A stretch of 64,000 bases of DNA from Melitaea cinxia. Taxonomy: Eukaryota; Arthropoda; Insecta; Lepidoptera; Nymphalidae. The stretch is taken from positions 13,178,125 through 13,242,124 of the forward strand of contig NC_059412.1 in the NCBI RefSeq assembly GCF_905220565.1, read 5' to 3'. The notes under the pieces are model-generated. The model was not told the origin of the DNA. It saw only the letters and a program-made list of their open reading frames with translations, and did not search any database. The position numbers and the translations under genes were made by a program. This document shows positions 10,431 through 20,690 of the stretch, one piece after another. Position 1 is the first letter of the stretch. Each line of letters starts with the position of its first letter.

Positions 10431-11799
10431 TAGGCTAAAAAAATTTTAGATGTAATAAATTTTCATAAATTCTATCTAAGATTCCTTAGATATGAAATTT
10501 CTTCATTCTTTGATATGAAAAGTAAATCTAATTTTTTTGCCCCCTTCCCTCTATCGCCATGCTTTGCCACGAATTTTGCATATCTGTCTTAAATGCGTTA
10601 TTAAATTCCGACGTGTCTATTCTGTCATGCTTAAGAGACCCTTGTTTACTCAATATTTTGGTTGCTAAATGGCATACCTTGGTAATTATGTGAACATCTT
10701 CTAAATTTCGTGCTTCGAAATTCATCTATTCTTATTATTAACATTAAAAATTCTTATTATAAATTCATATATTCTTCAAATCTCTTCTACCCCAAGGTTT
10801 TTTGGAAGAAATCGCTTACCTAGCGATAAGACCTCCTTTGTGAATATTATTATTTTGTAAGTTTTTATTTCTTTAAGATACCTATGTACGCACAATAAAG
10901 TATATTTCTTCTTATTCTTCTTCTTTCTATTCAAACTATACTTTGTCAGAATTTTATAATGTAAATTTGTCTAGGAAACATTTATGTTCAGCATTTGTCA
11001 AGGTCATCAATATTACTAGCTCGTGTTGAAAGGCAGAACGTGGCAAAATATTAGCTACTAAGAAAATTTTTACCGTGAAAAATCGTCTGCAATATGAATT
11101 GGCATCACGTAATCAAGATGGCTGTACGTGAGTGGGTTCGCAATAACTCCTAAACTCTTCGTCCAGGGGTCAATCGTAAAATATTATGAGCTTAAAGTAT
11201 GGGGGCGATATTGAAATATTGCGAGCGTATAGCTCCGCGAATTCGTATGGCTTTTTTTAGAGTTTATCGCCCATTTTTTTGTTTTTAAGATCTGGTGTAA
11301 TATGTGGTCGTATTTTTTAAAGCTAGCCATTATTTTTACATTTTATTTGAGGTGTCTTTACGTATTCCCTTCGTAAGATGAAAAATAATAGATGTGGTTC
11401 TGCATTGAGTCTTGTACTTGTCTAAGTACGTAATTTTAATGATTAATTTTACTTCAGCCTAGCAACCATAAAATAATTAGAAATTTGGTAACTAGCATAA
11501 CATAGCGATGTGAATCTCTCTCTCTGGATTCAGTCCCTCATATCTGAGCATGAAATGAAATGAAATAAATGCAATGCAATAAAACGCAATGAAACGGTGC
11601 TCATTTAGATATAAGATTTTATTATTTTATTTGTATTTGGGAAACAAACAGTACAATATAATACAAAGTTATGAAGAACATCAACAAGATAGTGCATGAA
11701 CCAGTCAAGTTTCCACTAACAACTATAATGATGATTTATTAAAATATGTGGGTTAAACTAATTACTTAAGAATATTAATTAATATACCCGTTTATACCT
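10431..11799. other. Non-coding spacer with one LINE 3' tail
   Basis: Positions 10785-10905 (TTTTTGGAAGAAATCGCTTA, GCGATAAGACCTCCTTTGTG, CACAATAAAGTATATTTCTT) read as a LINE 3' UTR with an AATAAA signal. Related pieces are at 29550-29660 and, reversed, at 32550-32705. The rest (10990-11800) shows no gene; 11540-11600 has a loose GCAATGAAA/GAAATGAAAT microsatellite. Confidence 0.4.
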
Positions 11800-12250
11800 T
11801 ATTTTTTTGTTGATCTACGGGAAATCCGTTATGGATACACCACGGCCTGGGGGAGCTGTGGTTTATGTCGGATCCGTACCGACTAAAACTCCTGGGATGT
11901 TCCTTCGACGCACCTGGGTGGAATCACGGGGACGCTATAGCACTTCCTGGATCCCGCCAACGTTTGCCCTAAGGGCCGGTCGTAATTAGCAACTCCTGAG
12001 AGCATCCGTGTTGATGCAACGGTCACAGCGCTGGCGGTTGCGGGTTCGATCCCCGCACATGGCAAAAATTTGTATTGGCCATACAGCTGTTTGCCGCGGT
12101 CTGGGTGTTCGTGCAGTTCTTGTGGGTCTCCCCACCGTGTCTCAGAGAGCACGCTAAGCCGTCGCTCCCGGTTGTTATCGTGTACACCGGATAGCAATCG
12201 TTAGTCATAGTAGGGAATATATCCGCCAACCCGCATTGGAGCAGTGTGAT
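11800..12250 (+). mobile_element. SINE family C joined to a GC-rich repeat block
   Basis: From 12001 the sequence is family C: a tRNA-like head with B box GCGGGTTCGATCCCCGC, then TGTTTGCCGCGGTCTGGGTG, TGGGTCTCCCCACCGTG and CCAACCCGCATTGGAGCAG, where it is cut short. The block at 11805-11995 (CACGGCCTGGGGGAGCTGTG, TTTATGTCGGATCCGTACC) is far more GC-rich than its surroundings and looks like the end of a different LINE/SINE. The open frames at 11807-12229 are accidental. Confidence 0.6.
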
Positions 12251-12825
12251 GCTATGCCAGGAAAATTATAGACATCCCAAAGTTTGTATTTTCTACAGGC
12301 TTATAATTCAGGCATTTAATTATTTAAGCTTGTAGATGCGTTCAAAAAAAAAATCAATTTTGAAACTATCCTACAACAGCCTGGCCAGGAGTTTTTCAGC
12401 CACTAATCGCGATTTTTTTTTCTAATATATTAAAATAAATATAAAATAGATTTCATCCATTAAGCATATGAGACTTCGTGTTTAGTTCGGATCTGTTGTT
12501 GCCAGAAGCCATATTGAAATAAAATGAAAATTTAATATTGATGTATTAAATTTTGAGATCAAATATAAAATATAATTTCGTTAGAAACTTTTAAATGAAA
12601 TAAATATTTTAATGTAAAAATGAAATAAATATTTTAATGTAAATGTTATTGATATTGTAAAATTAAATTGTTTTGTTGTTTATCCGAATTTGATTTTAAT
12701 TTGAAACGAAGTAAAAATCACCATTCAAAATTTAAAGTATTAGTTATCGAACTTTGATCCGGTGTGTAGTGTATTAACACAAAAAAAATGTTTTAAATAA
12801 CTTTACTTCTAATATGATGCAAATA
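12251..12825. other. AT-rich spacer with a small tandem duplication
   Basis: No gene. Around 12594-12644 the phrase AATGAAATAAATATTTTAAT occurs twice with a period of about 25 bp. Confidence 0.4.
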
Positions 12826-12965
12826 TCTTATATATAAAATTCTCGTGTCACAATGTTAGTTACAATACTCTTCCTAAATGGCTGGACCGATTTTTACGAA
12901 ATTTTGTATGCATATCGGGTTGGTCTTCATATGCCGGGTAGATTAAGGGGATTATATATATAAAC
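12826..12965 (+). mobile_element. Helitron-like element, copy F4, 3' truncated
   Basis: It starts A|TCTTATATATAAAATTCTCG and reads GTCACAATGTTAGTTAC and CTGGACCGATTTTTACG, so it is the plus-strand version of F1-F3. It breaks off in a TATA run before any CTAG end. Confidence 0.6.
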
Positions 12966-12993
12966 AACCAAATAAACATTTTTTTTAGCTTTG

Positions 12994-13421
12994 TGTTAAT
13001 CGACTTCCAAAAAAGGAGGAGGTTCTCAATTCGATTGTATTATTTGACTGGGAGGACTGATTTCGATAAAAAAAAAAAAAAAAAAAATTAATCGAAATAT
13101 TTGAGATCTAACAACTACTATTCGAGTCATATCTGATAATGCGTTTTACTTGACTATTTTTTCGTCGACCTACGTTATATTATACCGCATAACTTTTTAC
13201 TGGGTGTACCGATTTTGATGGTTTCTAATTTAATCGACAGCTGATGTCTTTATCATGTGGTCATATTTAAATTTAATTCAGATCTAATTACAAATTTTTG
13301 AGTAATCTTTGATAACGCGTATTTACTTGACTTTTTTTTCGTCAACCTACGTTGTATTATTTGTCGATGTAATTGAAGTCGGCGAGTTGGCGTTTGCGAG
13401 CAAATACAATTATAATATTAG
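12994..13421 (-). repeat. Interspersed repeat family E, copy 2 (hit by the Gypsy insertion)
   Basis: Reversed family E: GACTTCCAAAAAAGGAGGAG at the left and TCGATGTAATTGAAGTCGG then GTTTGCGAGCAAATACAATT at the right. The Gypsy element was inserted at the TTAG just after its right end, so this repeat is older. A poly-A run lies at 13070-13087. Confidence 0.7.
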
Positions 13422-13668
13422 TGTGGGATTGAGGATGTCAGAGTACCAGCAATGAAACGAAATATCACCTTAACACGTTTATTTTATTTTAAAGTTATAC
13501 CTAATTCACCGTGCACCCGCTCGCTCGTTAACCGTCTCTCTTCTATTCAATTCAAATCTATAATGGCCGAACACACTATATCCCTTTCACTCATTCTTCC
13601 TTTCATTCACACTTCACAGATTAACTATTTATTTCTATAAATCATTCACATTCAATAATCATTCCACA
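13422..13668 (-). repeat. 3' LTR of the Gypsy element
   Basis: 247 bp, TGTGG...CCACA, identical by eye to 18277-18523. In element orientation this is the downstream LTR. The short plus-strand frame 13452-13640 is part of the LTR and recurs in the other LTR; it is not a gene. Confidence 0.95.
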
Positions 13669-13684
13669 TTCGGCCCTTCCTGAC
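13669..13684 (-). promoter_or_regulatory. Probable polypurine tract of the Gypsy element
   Basis: Directly inside the 3' LTR, the minus strand reads CAGGAAGGGCCGAA before TGTGG. This purine-rich run is in the position where plus-strand DNA synthesis is primed. It is interrupted by two C residues, so the exact primer is uncertain. Confidence 0.55.
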
Positions 13685-13788
13685 AACATGGCTGTCCTCA
13701 GTCATCCAAAGTAATAAAAAAAAATCTTAGTTCAAGTAAACAATAACAATAAAAAAAAAAATATTACAGACACTCTTGAGACACATCT

Positions 13789-13888
13789 TTAAACATTATA
13801 TACTAAACATTTTAAACATTATATACTAAACATTTTAAACATGATATACTAAACCTTTTAAACATTATATGCTAAACTTTTTTAAACA
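13789..13888 (-). repeat. 23-bp tandem repeats in the element's 3' UTR
   Basis: About four units of TTAAACATTATATACTAAAC plus ATT, with small changes in the later units. It lies between the Gag-Pol stop and the polypurine tract. Confidence 0.85.
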
Positions 13889-14163
13889 ATAAATAAAAGG
13901 AATACAGAACTACAACTTGCAAGAAAAACTTAATCAATACTTTATTATCTGACAACTTAAATAGCATCTTAAATTGAAAAAACAAAAATATTATAAAGTA
14001 ACATCTTACATTATATACTTAATTATTATAAAGTAGGAAACACTTTTATTACTTTATACACTCTTTTATAACATCTTAATTTATACACTCATCATACATC
14101 CTATAAAATCTTTGAAAATATAATAAATCAAACCAAACTTACAAAAAAAAAGTAATTGCTTAA

Positions 14164-17100
14164 TCATAAATCAGGCCATGGCTTCATGAAGTCACATGAA
14201 GTGGAGGTTCTACTAGGACCTTCAACATTAGAGTCTACTTTTTCAACATCATACCTATCATTGTTTTTTACATTAGTTACAATATATGGACCTAAAAATT
14301 TTGGTTTCAATTTCATACAACTTCCATACTGAGTGCGTTTGATAGCAACCTTATCACCAACATTGTATTTAAAACTTTCTTTCCTATTTTTGTTAAAATT
14401 TTTAATATTTTCTTCTTGCGTTTTTAATATTTGTTCCTTTGCTCGTATTCTCAATTCTTCTCTTTGCTGTGTAAAATTATCTATATCTGCTTGCTTAATT
14501 AAATCGTAAATTTCTAAATCTTGTTTATTTTTCATTTTTACTCCTGTTAAAAGCTCAAATGGCGTAGAACTTACACTTCTTTGGTATGTACTATTAAGTG
14601 CTCTTTGTACCGAGCTAACATGTCGATACCACAGGGCAGGTGATTCTATGCACATCTTAGTAAGTACCGCTATAATAATGTGATGTATCCTTTCAACTTG
14701 ACCATTTGCTCGGGGAACTCCTGTTGTAATTTTCACGTGCTCAATACCTTGTTCTGTACAATAATCCTGAAACAAATGACTAGTGAATGCCGTACCTCTG
14801 TCAGTTATAAATCTTAATGGGTTACCAAACGTTTGTTGATGAATTTTAATTTTGTCTATTACTTCATTCGCAGTGAGACCTTTAGTTGGAAACAACCAAA
14901 CAAACTTTGTAAAACCATCTATAGCTGTAAGAATATAGTTATATTGTTTCTTAGTCTCCGTCATGGGTCCTACATGATCTAGATGAATTGTATGTAGAGG
15001 CCTTTCTCCTTTATCTATAGTATGTAAAAATCCTTCTTTTTTACCTGCTTTATTAACCGCTAGTAGGCAAGGAATACATGCAGCTATGAACTCTTGAACC
15101 TTTTTATTTATTTTTTTAATGAAATAATTCTTATTTATCAATTCAGTAGTTTTCTTTATAGAAAAATGGCCATTGGAATGAGCATTCCCAATAACAGCTA
15201 ATTCCATACTTTTTGGAACAACTAATAATTTGTCATTTCCTTTATAAAGTAATCCATTATCCAAATAATAGTCATCATAGGGTTTATTATCCTTTAATAT
15301 GGTCGCAATGGCCCTCAGACCTTCATCATCCTTCTGTGCTTGCCGTAAGTTTTCATGCAATGTTGATACCACACCTACATAGGGGTTGCGACTTAATGCA
15401 TCAACATGTCTCATTAAACTTCCAGACCGATGTTCCACTGTAAAATCAAATTCCTGTAAAAACATTGCCCACCGTGCTACTTTAGGTGTTAAATCTCTTT
15501 TCTTAATTGTCATTGTAAATGCTTTGCAATCTGTTACTATTTTAAATTTAACTCCAAATAAATAACATCTAAATTTTTTTACCCCTTCAACAACTGCCAT
15601 AGCTTCTAATTCATAACTTGAATATTTTTCTTCCTGTGGACTATTTTTACGGCTCATGTAATAAACAGGATGTAGTTCATTATTTTCATCACGTTGCATG
15701 AGTATCGCTGCAATAGCAAAACATGATGCATCTGTATGTAATTCAGTTTGTAATTTTGGATTAAAAATCTTTAAAACAGGGCTACTAGTTAATTTTTCCT
15801 TTAATGTATAAAATGCTTGCCTTTCTTTTTGATCAAAACTAAACTTTACATCTTTTTTCAAAAGGTTTGTTAAAGGACTTGCTATCTCTGCAAAATTTTG
15901 AATATATTTTCTAAAGTATGAGGCTAAGCCAACAAAACTTTGTACTTGTTTAGTTGAGCTTGGTTCTGGGAATTTTGTTATGGCTTCTATTTTATCAACA
16001 GAGGGACTCACCTTACCATTACAAATCTCATGTCCTAAGAATGTAATACTTTTTGCTATCAAATTTGCTTTCTTCCAGTTTATTATTAATCCATATTGTG
16101 ATGCTACTTTTAAAACTTCTTTTAATCTTATTAAAGCTTCTATTTCATCTTTTGCTGGAATTAAAATGTCATCTAAGTATATTAACACCCAACCCCTTAA
16201 CATCAGGTCACGAAAAATAATAGTTATAAATCTCATAAAGTAATTCGGACATATGCTCATACCAAATGGAGCTCTAAGAAATTCAAATTGTCCAAGGTGA
16301 CAAACAAAACTTGTGTATTTAACCGACTCTTCTGATATTTTTAAATGAAAGAATCCGTCTTTAAGATCCAAGGTACTGAATATCTGTGCATCATATAATT
16401 TATCGATGTAGTCTTCGATTAAGGGAATAGGAAATTCATCTTTAATTATTTTCTGATTCAATCTGCGGTAATCAATGCATATTCTAAGTGATAAGTCTTT
16501 CTTTCTTACAAGAACTAAGGGACTTGAATAATCAGAATAACTTACTTGAATAACTCCTCTGTCTAACCATTCTTTTATCTGCTTTTCTACCTCACCTTGC
16601 TCTGTTTGTGATATACGACGTGGACTTGACCTTATGGGGATATCATCTTTTAATATAATCTTCATTTGGATAGGCGCTTCTTTGATTTGTTGAGGTTGGT
16701 AATTGGTTACTAAATTTTGCACTTCATTTTTTACACGTTCATCTAGAATATGATTAATGTCAGGGAAACCACACAACTCATCATAACTACTCATCATACA
16801 ACTCATAAAATTATCATCTGTTGGGGCAAACCACACTTCACAATCTTTCATACATGTTAATACATTACGCAAAAAAGTGTTACCTAGAATAACTTTCCAA
16901 GGAATTGAATCTTTAGGAACAATGTAAAAATTAACATTTTTATATTTATAATTATCTATCACTATATCTAAGGTAGTCGCACCACGGGAATAAACTTTAG
17001 CATAACCTATACCAGTTAAAGCAATGTTCATATTTTGATTTATGGGAGCACTCAGTTCGTTGAAAAAATCATTAGCTATTAAGCACACGTCACAACCGGA

Positions 17101-18084
17101 ATCTATCAATGCACTTGTCGTTTTATCGCACAAACTTACAGTTTTTAAAGGCTTTTCACGATATGATTTATTACTTAAAATTTCGCTTACGTTTTCGTCA
17201 TTTACAATGCCAATGTTGCATTCCTGTTCATCTTCTATCTCTTTCGTTAAATTATAACAAGCGTTATTCGTCGTGTGAGTGGCCAATGCTTGTACTTGCC
17301 TAAGCGCGGGATCTCCGACGATATCCGAGCGCTTCCGAAACGATGACGCCGCACAATTTGATGAAATATGGCCGTACTCGTTACAATTGAAACATTTTTT
17401 ACCTTGAGTTCTATTTGGACATTCTTCTGAAATATGATTTTTCTCCCCACAGCTATAAAAATGTACACTACGACGATTTTTATGTGCCTTATGCGAATCA
17501 ATTATTAAGTTATTTTGAAATGTTGCTTTTTTCTTAAAAGTTTCATATACTTTAATTTTTTCTTTAAGTTCAGCGTACGTCGTTGCACCATAAAGCATAA
17601 TTTTATTAATCTCTAAGTCTTGAATACCTTCAATAATATATTTAATAGCAACATAATCAGCCATTTTACCTCTTTTACCCATTTCTTTCATTATGAATAC
17701 ATAATCTAAACAGCTTTCATTTCTTTTTTGTTTGCGGGTAGACATAATTTCATGTATCTTTTTTTGATCGATTATATCGGGAAATTCTTTGATAATAGCT
17801 GCTTGAAATTCAGACCATGACTTATGTGTTTTTTCAGCTCGTAACCACAGTGCCGCAGTACCAGCTAATGCACGTTTAGCCACAAGTAATTTTTGAATTT
17901 CTGTCCAAGAAAATATTTCACCGTTATCTTCAATTTCTTGAAGCCACTTTGTTATCGGGTAGCAATCGTCTTGACCGGTAAACTTAGGTATAAGCTCCTC
18001 CGCCATGTGCAACATAGAATTGTGTTCTCGAGGCATCCTACTTTGCGTTGCCAAGTCCTGTCCATCGTATGGTTTCGACATCAT
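14164..18084 (-). CDS. gag-pol: Gag-Pol polyprotein of the Gypsy retrotransposon
   Basis: A single open frame of 1306 codons from the first ATG (the frame stays open further upstream, to a TTG at 18136-18138). Numbered from that ATG: Gag region 1-200; two CCHC zinc knuckles at 209-222 and 231-244, the first with Phe in place of its first Cys; aspartic protease with DSG at 328-330; reverse transcriptase with YLDD at 636-639; RNase H with Asp785, Glu827 and Asp852; integrase with an HHCC zinc domain (His969, His973, Cys1003, Cys1006), catalytic Asp1036, Asp1095 and Glu1131 (35 residues between the last two), and a GPY module at 1265-1267. It makes the particle, copies the RNA to DNA and inserts it. 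Gag and Pol share one frame with no stop or shift between them, so the ratio must be set by protein processing or stability. No env. Confidence 0.95.
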   Translation of the reverse strand: MMSKPYDGQDLATQSRMPREHNSMLHMAEELIPKFTGQDDCYPITKWLQEIEDNGEIFSWTEIQKLLVAKRALAGTAALWLRAEKTHKSWSEFQAAIIKEFPDIIDQKKIHEIMSTRKQKRNESCLDYVFIMKEMGKRGKMADYVAIKYIIEGIQDLEINKIMLYGATTYAELKEKIKVYETFKKKATFQNNLIIDSHKAHKNRRSVHFYSCGEKNHISEECPNRTQGKKCFNCNEYGHISSNCAASSFRKRSDIVGDPALRQVQALATHTTNNACYNLTKEIEDEQECNIGIVNDENVSEILSNKSYREKPLKTVSLCDKTTSALIDSGCDVCLIANDFFNELSAPINQNMNIALTGIGYAKVYSRGATTLDIVIDNYKYKNVNFYIVPKDSIPWKVILGNTFLRNVLTCMKDCEVWFAPTDDNFMSCMMSSYDELCGFPDINHILDERVKNEVQNLVTNYQPQQIKEAPIQMKIILKDDIPIRSSPRRISQTEQGEVEKQIKEWLDRGVIQVSYSDYSSPLVLVRKKDLSLRICIDYRRLNQKIIKDEFPIPLIEDYIDKLYDAQIFSTLDLKDGFFHLKISEESVKYTSFVCHLGQFEFLRAPFGMSICPNYFMRFITIIFRDLMLRGWVLIYLDDILIPAKDEIEALIRLKEVLKVASQYGLIINWKKANLIAKSITFLGHEICNGKVSPSVDKIEAITKFPEPSSTKQVQSFVGLASYFRKYIQNFAEIASPLTNLLKKDVKFSFDQKERQAFYTLKEKLTSSPVLKIFNPKLQTELHTDASCFAIAAILMQRDENNELHPVYYMSRKNSPQEEKYSSYELEAMAVVEGVKKFRCYLFGVKFKIVTDCKAFTMTIKKRDLTPKVARWAMFLQEFDFTVEHRSGSLMRHVDALSRNPYVGVVSTLHENLRQAQKDDEGLRAIATILKDNKPYDDYYLDNGLLYKGNDKLLVVPKSMELAVIGNAHSNGHFSIKKTTELINKNYFIKKINKKVQEFIAACIPCLLAVNKAGKKEGFLHTIDKGERPLHTIHLDHVGPMTETKKQYNYILTAIDGFTKFVWLFPTKGLTANEVIDKIKIHQQTFGNPLRFITDRGTAFTSHLFQDYCTEQGIEHVKITTGVPRANGQVERIHHIIIAVLTKMCIESPALWYRHVSSVQRALNSTYQRSVSSTPFELLTGVKMKNKQDLEIYDLIKQADIDNFTQQREELRIRAKEQILKTQEENIKNFNKNRKESFKYNVGDKVAIKRTQYGSCMKLKPKFLGPYIVTNVKNNDRYDVEKVDSNVEGPSRTSTSCDFMKPWPDL

Positions 18085-18220
18085 AAGAAACACTACAGGG
18101 CTTAACAAGTTCCACGTTTGCAAATAGTTCCTCGCCAACTACAACCAAACTCGCCGCCGACCACGTTGCCGCTTAACGTCTTTAAATTAGAAATTTTGTT
18201 TCTTCGTTTGCTGGTATATA

Positions 18221-18259
18221 TCCTCCTTATCCTCCTTGTCCTCCTTATCCTCCTTATCC
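18221..18259 (-). repeat. 9-bp tandem array in the retrotransposon leader
   Basis: About four units of TCCTCCTTA on the plus strand, one with G for A. It abuts and slightly overlaps the primer-binding site. On the minus strand it is AAGGAGGAT repeated, a purine-rich leader segment. Confidence 0.85.
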
Positions 18260-18273
18260 CGGACGAGCCCCCA
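18256..18273 (-). promoter_or_regulatory. Primer-binding site, tRNA-Pro type
   Basis: On the minus strand, 3 nt after the 5' LTR end, the sequence is TGGGGGCTCGTCCGGGAT. This equals the well-known 18-nt site of murine leukaemia viruses, complementary to the 3' end of tRNA-Pro. First-strand DNA synthesis would be primed here. Confidence 0.85.
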
Positions 18274-18276
18274 AAA

Positions 18277-18523
18277 TGTGGGATTGAGGATGTCAGAGTA
18301 CCAGCAATGAAACGAAATATCACCTTAACACGTTTATTTTATTTTAAAGTTATACCTAATTCACCGTGCACCCGCTCGCTCGTTAACCGTCTCTCTTCTA
18401 TTCAATTCAAATCTATAATGGCCGAACACACTATATCCCTTTCACTCATTCTTCCTTTCATTCACACTTCACAGATTAACTATTTATTTCTATAAATCAT
18501 TCACATTCAATAATCATTCCACA
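18277..18523 (-). repeat. 5' LTR of the Gypsy element
   Basis: 247 bp, TGTGG...CCACA, no mismatch seen with the other LTR. It should carry the element's promoter. The plus-strand frame 18118-18495 only reads through the leader and LTR and is not a gene. Confidence 0.95.
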
Positions 18524-18778
18524 TTAGTATACACAAAAACTTTTTATACTAATATTCGTAGGCAAATAGTCACGCAAATTAAGCATTTTTGCTTAATACC
18601 GCTTCACATTAAGCACGGAACACACCAAGTGTTGGGCATCAGGTTAAAGTTCACTAATAACCAGTATAGCCGTTATATTTTGCGAGGCGTGTTTTAGGTA
18701 CGATCGATGGTGACGGTAAACGTGATTTTATATTAGAATACAGTTCTCACTACTCACAGTAATATCATCAAGACTTTT

Positions 18779-18980
18779 ATGGAAGTAAAACTTCTTTACG
18801 TACGCTTGACTTTGGGAGTAAACTGGCGAATGCGAGACGAGAGCGTTACGAAAAGTGTGATCGGGCGAGACGCACTGAAGTTGAAAGGAACGTTTTTACG
18901 TTTCATATATTACTATTCTGGTTATTAACTAAAGAAGTTTTAATTCAGTCGTGTGGTCTAAAGCACACGTGTTTTTTTTA
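18779..18980 (+). repeat. Interspersed repeat family H, copy 2
   Basis: GGAAGTAAAACTTCTTTACG start, then GGCGAATGCGAGACGAGAGC, GCGTTACGAAAAGTGTGATC and the end AATTCAGTCGTGTGGTCTAA followed by a T-run. Class unknown. Confidence 0.7.
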
Positions 18981-19024
18981 ACTTCCATGAATTTAATTTT
19001 TGAAAACCCTCTGCACGTTTTATA

Positions 19025-19286
19025 TCACTAGTCGGTAAACAAGCGTACGGCTCACCTGATGGCAAGCGATCACCGTAGCTTATAGACACCTGCAACACCA
19101 GAAGCATCGCAAGCGCGTTGCCGACCCTATCCCCAATCCTCCCCAGGAGCTCTGGTCACCTTACTCACCAACAGGAACACAATACTGCTTGAAAGCAGCT
19201 GTGATCTTCTGTAAGGTCGAGGTACTACCCCAGTCGGGCTGCTCCATATTTTGAGCAAGAAATTCCTGCTGTGCCCTACCTCAGTT
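19025..19286 (-). repeat. Interspersed repeat family A, full length
   Basis: GTCGGTAAACAAGCGTACGG at the left, CAGGAGCTCTGGTCACCTTA in the middle and TGCTGTGCCCTACCTCAGT at the right. On the minus strand it ends CTAGTGATATAAAA, a LINE/SINE-like tail. There is no clear tRNA head and no domain-bearing ORF. Confidence 0.75.
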
Positions 19287-19539
19287 AGACGTACACCAAG
19301 TATAGTCGAATTACTTCGTCTCATTTGTAACCCTGCCGTCACACCTGCGGTACGTAGCGATTAATTCGTTGCCGTAATTATCCCAATTACGACGTAGCTA
19401 GTAGTTTGTTACATGCGTTTCGAATTCGATATCTCTTAGTTAACTAGATGGGTCCGCGTCAAATTAGACAAATTCCTGTGTTTGATTATTGCGCCTAATG
19501 AAATGTATCGCGTTAAGTAACAAACATACGATAGCGATG

Positions 19540-19800
19540 GATATTTGTATTTGTAGAAATATATCTTTTCGGTTTAGGTGTTTGTCGTTGGGTCTTTCCA
19601 CCGTGCCTCGGAAAGCACGTTAAGCTATCGGCCCCGGTTGTTATCATATACATCTGATAGCGATCGTTACTCATAGTATAAATATTTCCGCTAATCGGTC
19701 ATTGGACTCACTCAATGGAGCAGCGTGGTGGAATAAGCTCCTACCTTCCTTTATGAAGAAAGAGGTGTATGCCCAGCAGTGGAATGTTACGGGCTGAATC
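19540..19800 (+). mobile_element. SINE family C, head missing
   Basis: TCCACCGTGCCTCGGAAAGC, CCCCGGTTGTTATCATATAC, GGAGCAGCGTGGTGGAATAA and TGCCCAGCAGTGGAATGTTA follow the family C order. The tRNA-like head has decayed, and ATTGGACTCACTCA is a small local insertion. Confidence 0.65.
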
Positions 19801-20450
19801 ATTCGTAGAGTGAAAATTATAATATACGTAAAAAGTGAAAAAATAAAATAAAAATGGCAACAGTACCAAGAAGCAAAAAAAGTTAAACTAAAGCTAACAA
19901 AATTTGATAACAATAGAAACAGAACATCGTTATGTTATTCAAAGGTAACTTTGAAAAATCGACTATCAAAAATGTATATAAGATTAAATTTTACTGAGAA
20001 ATTCCAGTTATTTCCATCTGAATAGTAATAGTGCACAACAATTTTCTCGAGTGTGTGACATACTTTCGAATGCCATTTTTATAAAATATTTTAAAATAAA
20101 TACGACAAAACAGAAGAGGCGACTGGATGCAATTGATAAAAAGCAACGTATCTATATGCTGTATGTTCGAGAGGGTGGTATACGCGTGTTTGTGTGCGTG
20201 TACGTTTGTATGTGCATAATAATAAAAATATCGCGTTTTTAACAAAACATACACGCACACACACATACTTCTTCATGCACACGTGTGTTTAAGTGTAAAA
20301 TAAAACAACATTTGAGTTGTGTTGTATTGTTGCATACTTAGAATATATATATATTTATTTTTTATTAACTAATAAGTCTTAATACTTTCGCATTAAGATA
20401 ATCAAATTAGCTCTCAGAACTGCGTGTGAGTAAATAGCTGTACTACTTTA
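19801..20450. other. Non-coding spacer, CA/GT-rich near 20160-20290
   Basis: Short overlapping frames on both strands at 19991-20282 come from GT/CA-rich low-complexity sequence. They have no domains or codon signal and are not called. Confidence 0.45.
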
Positions 20451-20690
20451 ACTGAGGTAGGGCACAGCAGAAAATTTCCTGCTCAAAATATGGAGCAACC
20501 CGACTGGTGTAGTACCTCGACCTCGAAGATCACAGCTAAGTTACACTGTTTTCAAGCTGTGTTGTGTTCCTGTTGGTGAGTAAGGTGACTAGAGCTCCTG
20601 GGGGAAACTGGGGATGGGGTAAGCTACGATAGTCGTTTACCATCAGGTGAGCCGTACGCTTGTTTGCCGATCTAGTTACATAAAAGAAAA
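20451..20690 (+). repeat. Interspersed repeat family A, full length
   Basis: ACTGAGGTAGGGCACAGCAG to GCCGATCTAGTTACATAAAA; contains GTGAGTAAGGTGACTAGAGC. Opposite orientation to the copy at 19025. Confidence 0.75.

Larger units (their letters stand above)
13422..18523 (-). mobile_element. Complete Ty3/Gypsy-type LTR retrotransposon
   Basis: A 5.1-kb element in minus orientation, bounded by two 247-bp LTRs that begin TGTGG and end CCACA, with a 4-bp target duplication TTAG at 13418-13421 and 18524-18527. In element order it has the 5' LTR (right), tRNA-Pro-type primer-binding site, a short 9-bp tandem array, one Gag-Pol reading frame, a tandem-repeat 3' UTR, a purine-rich tract and the 3' LTR. 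The order protease-RT-RNase H-integrase is that of Ty3/Gypsy, not Copia. No envelope frame is present. Reading base by base I found no difference between the LTRs, which means recent insertion. The frame has no stops, so the copy may be active. Confidence 0.95.

Noticed and set aside
18085..18138. Gag-Pol start at the upstream TTG
   Set aside because: The frame is open but has no ATG there; the first ATG is at 18084, so the start was placed there.
18118..18495. 125-codon plus-strand open frame
   Set aside because: It runs through the leader and 5' LTR of the minus-strand Gypsy element; its second half recurs in the other LTR at 13452-13640.
20051..20282. Cysteine-rich small protein candidates
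   Set aside because: The Cys-Val pattern comes from TGTGTG microsatellite-like DNA on either strand.
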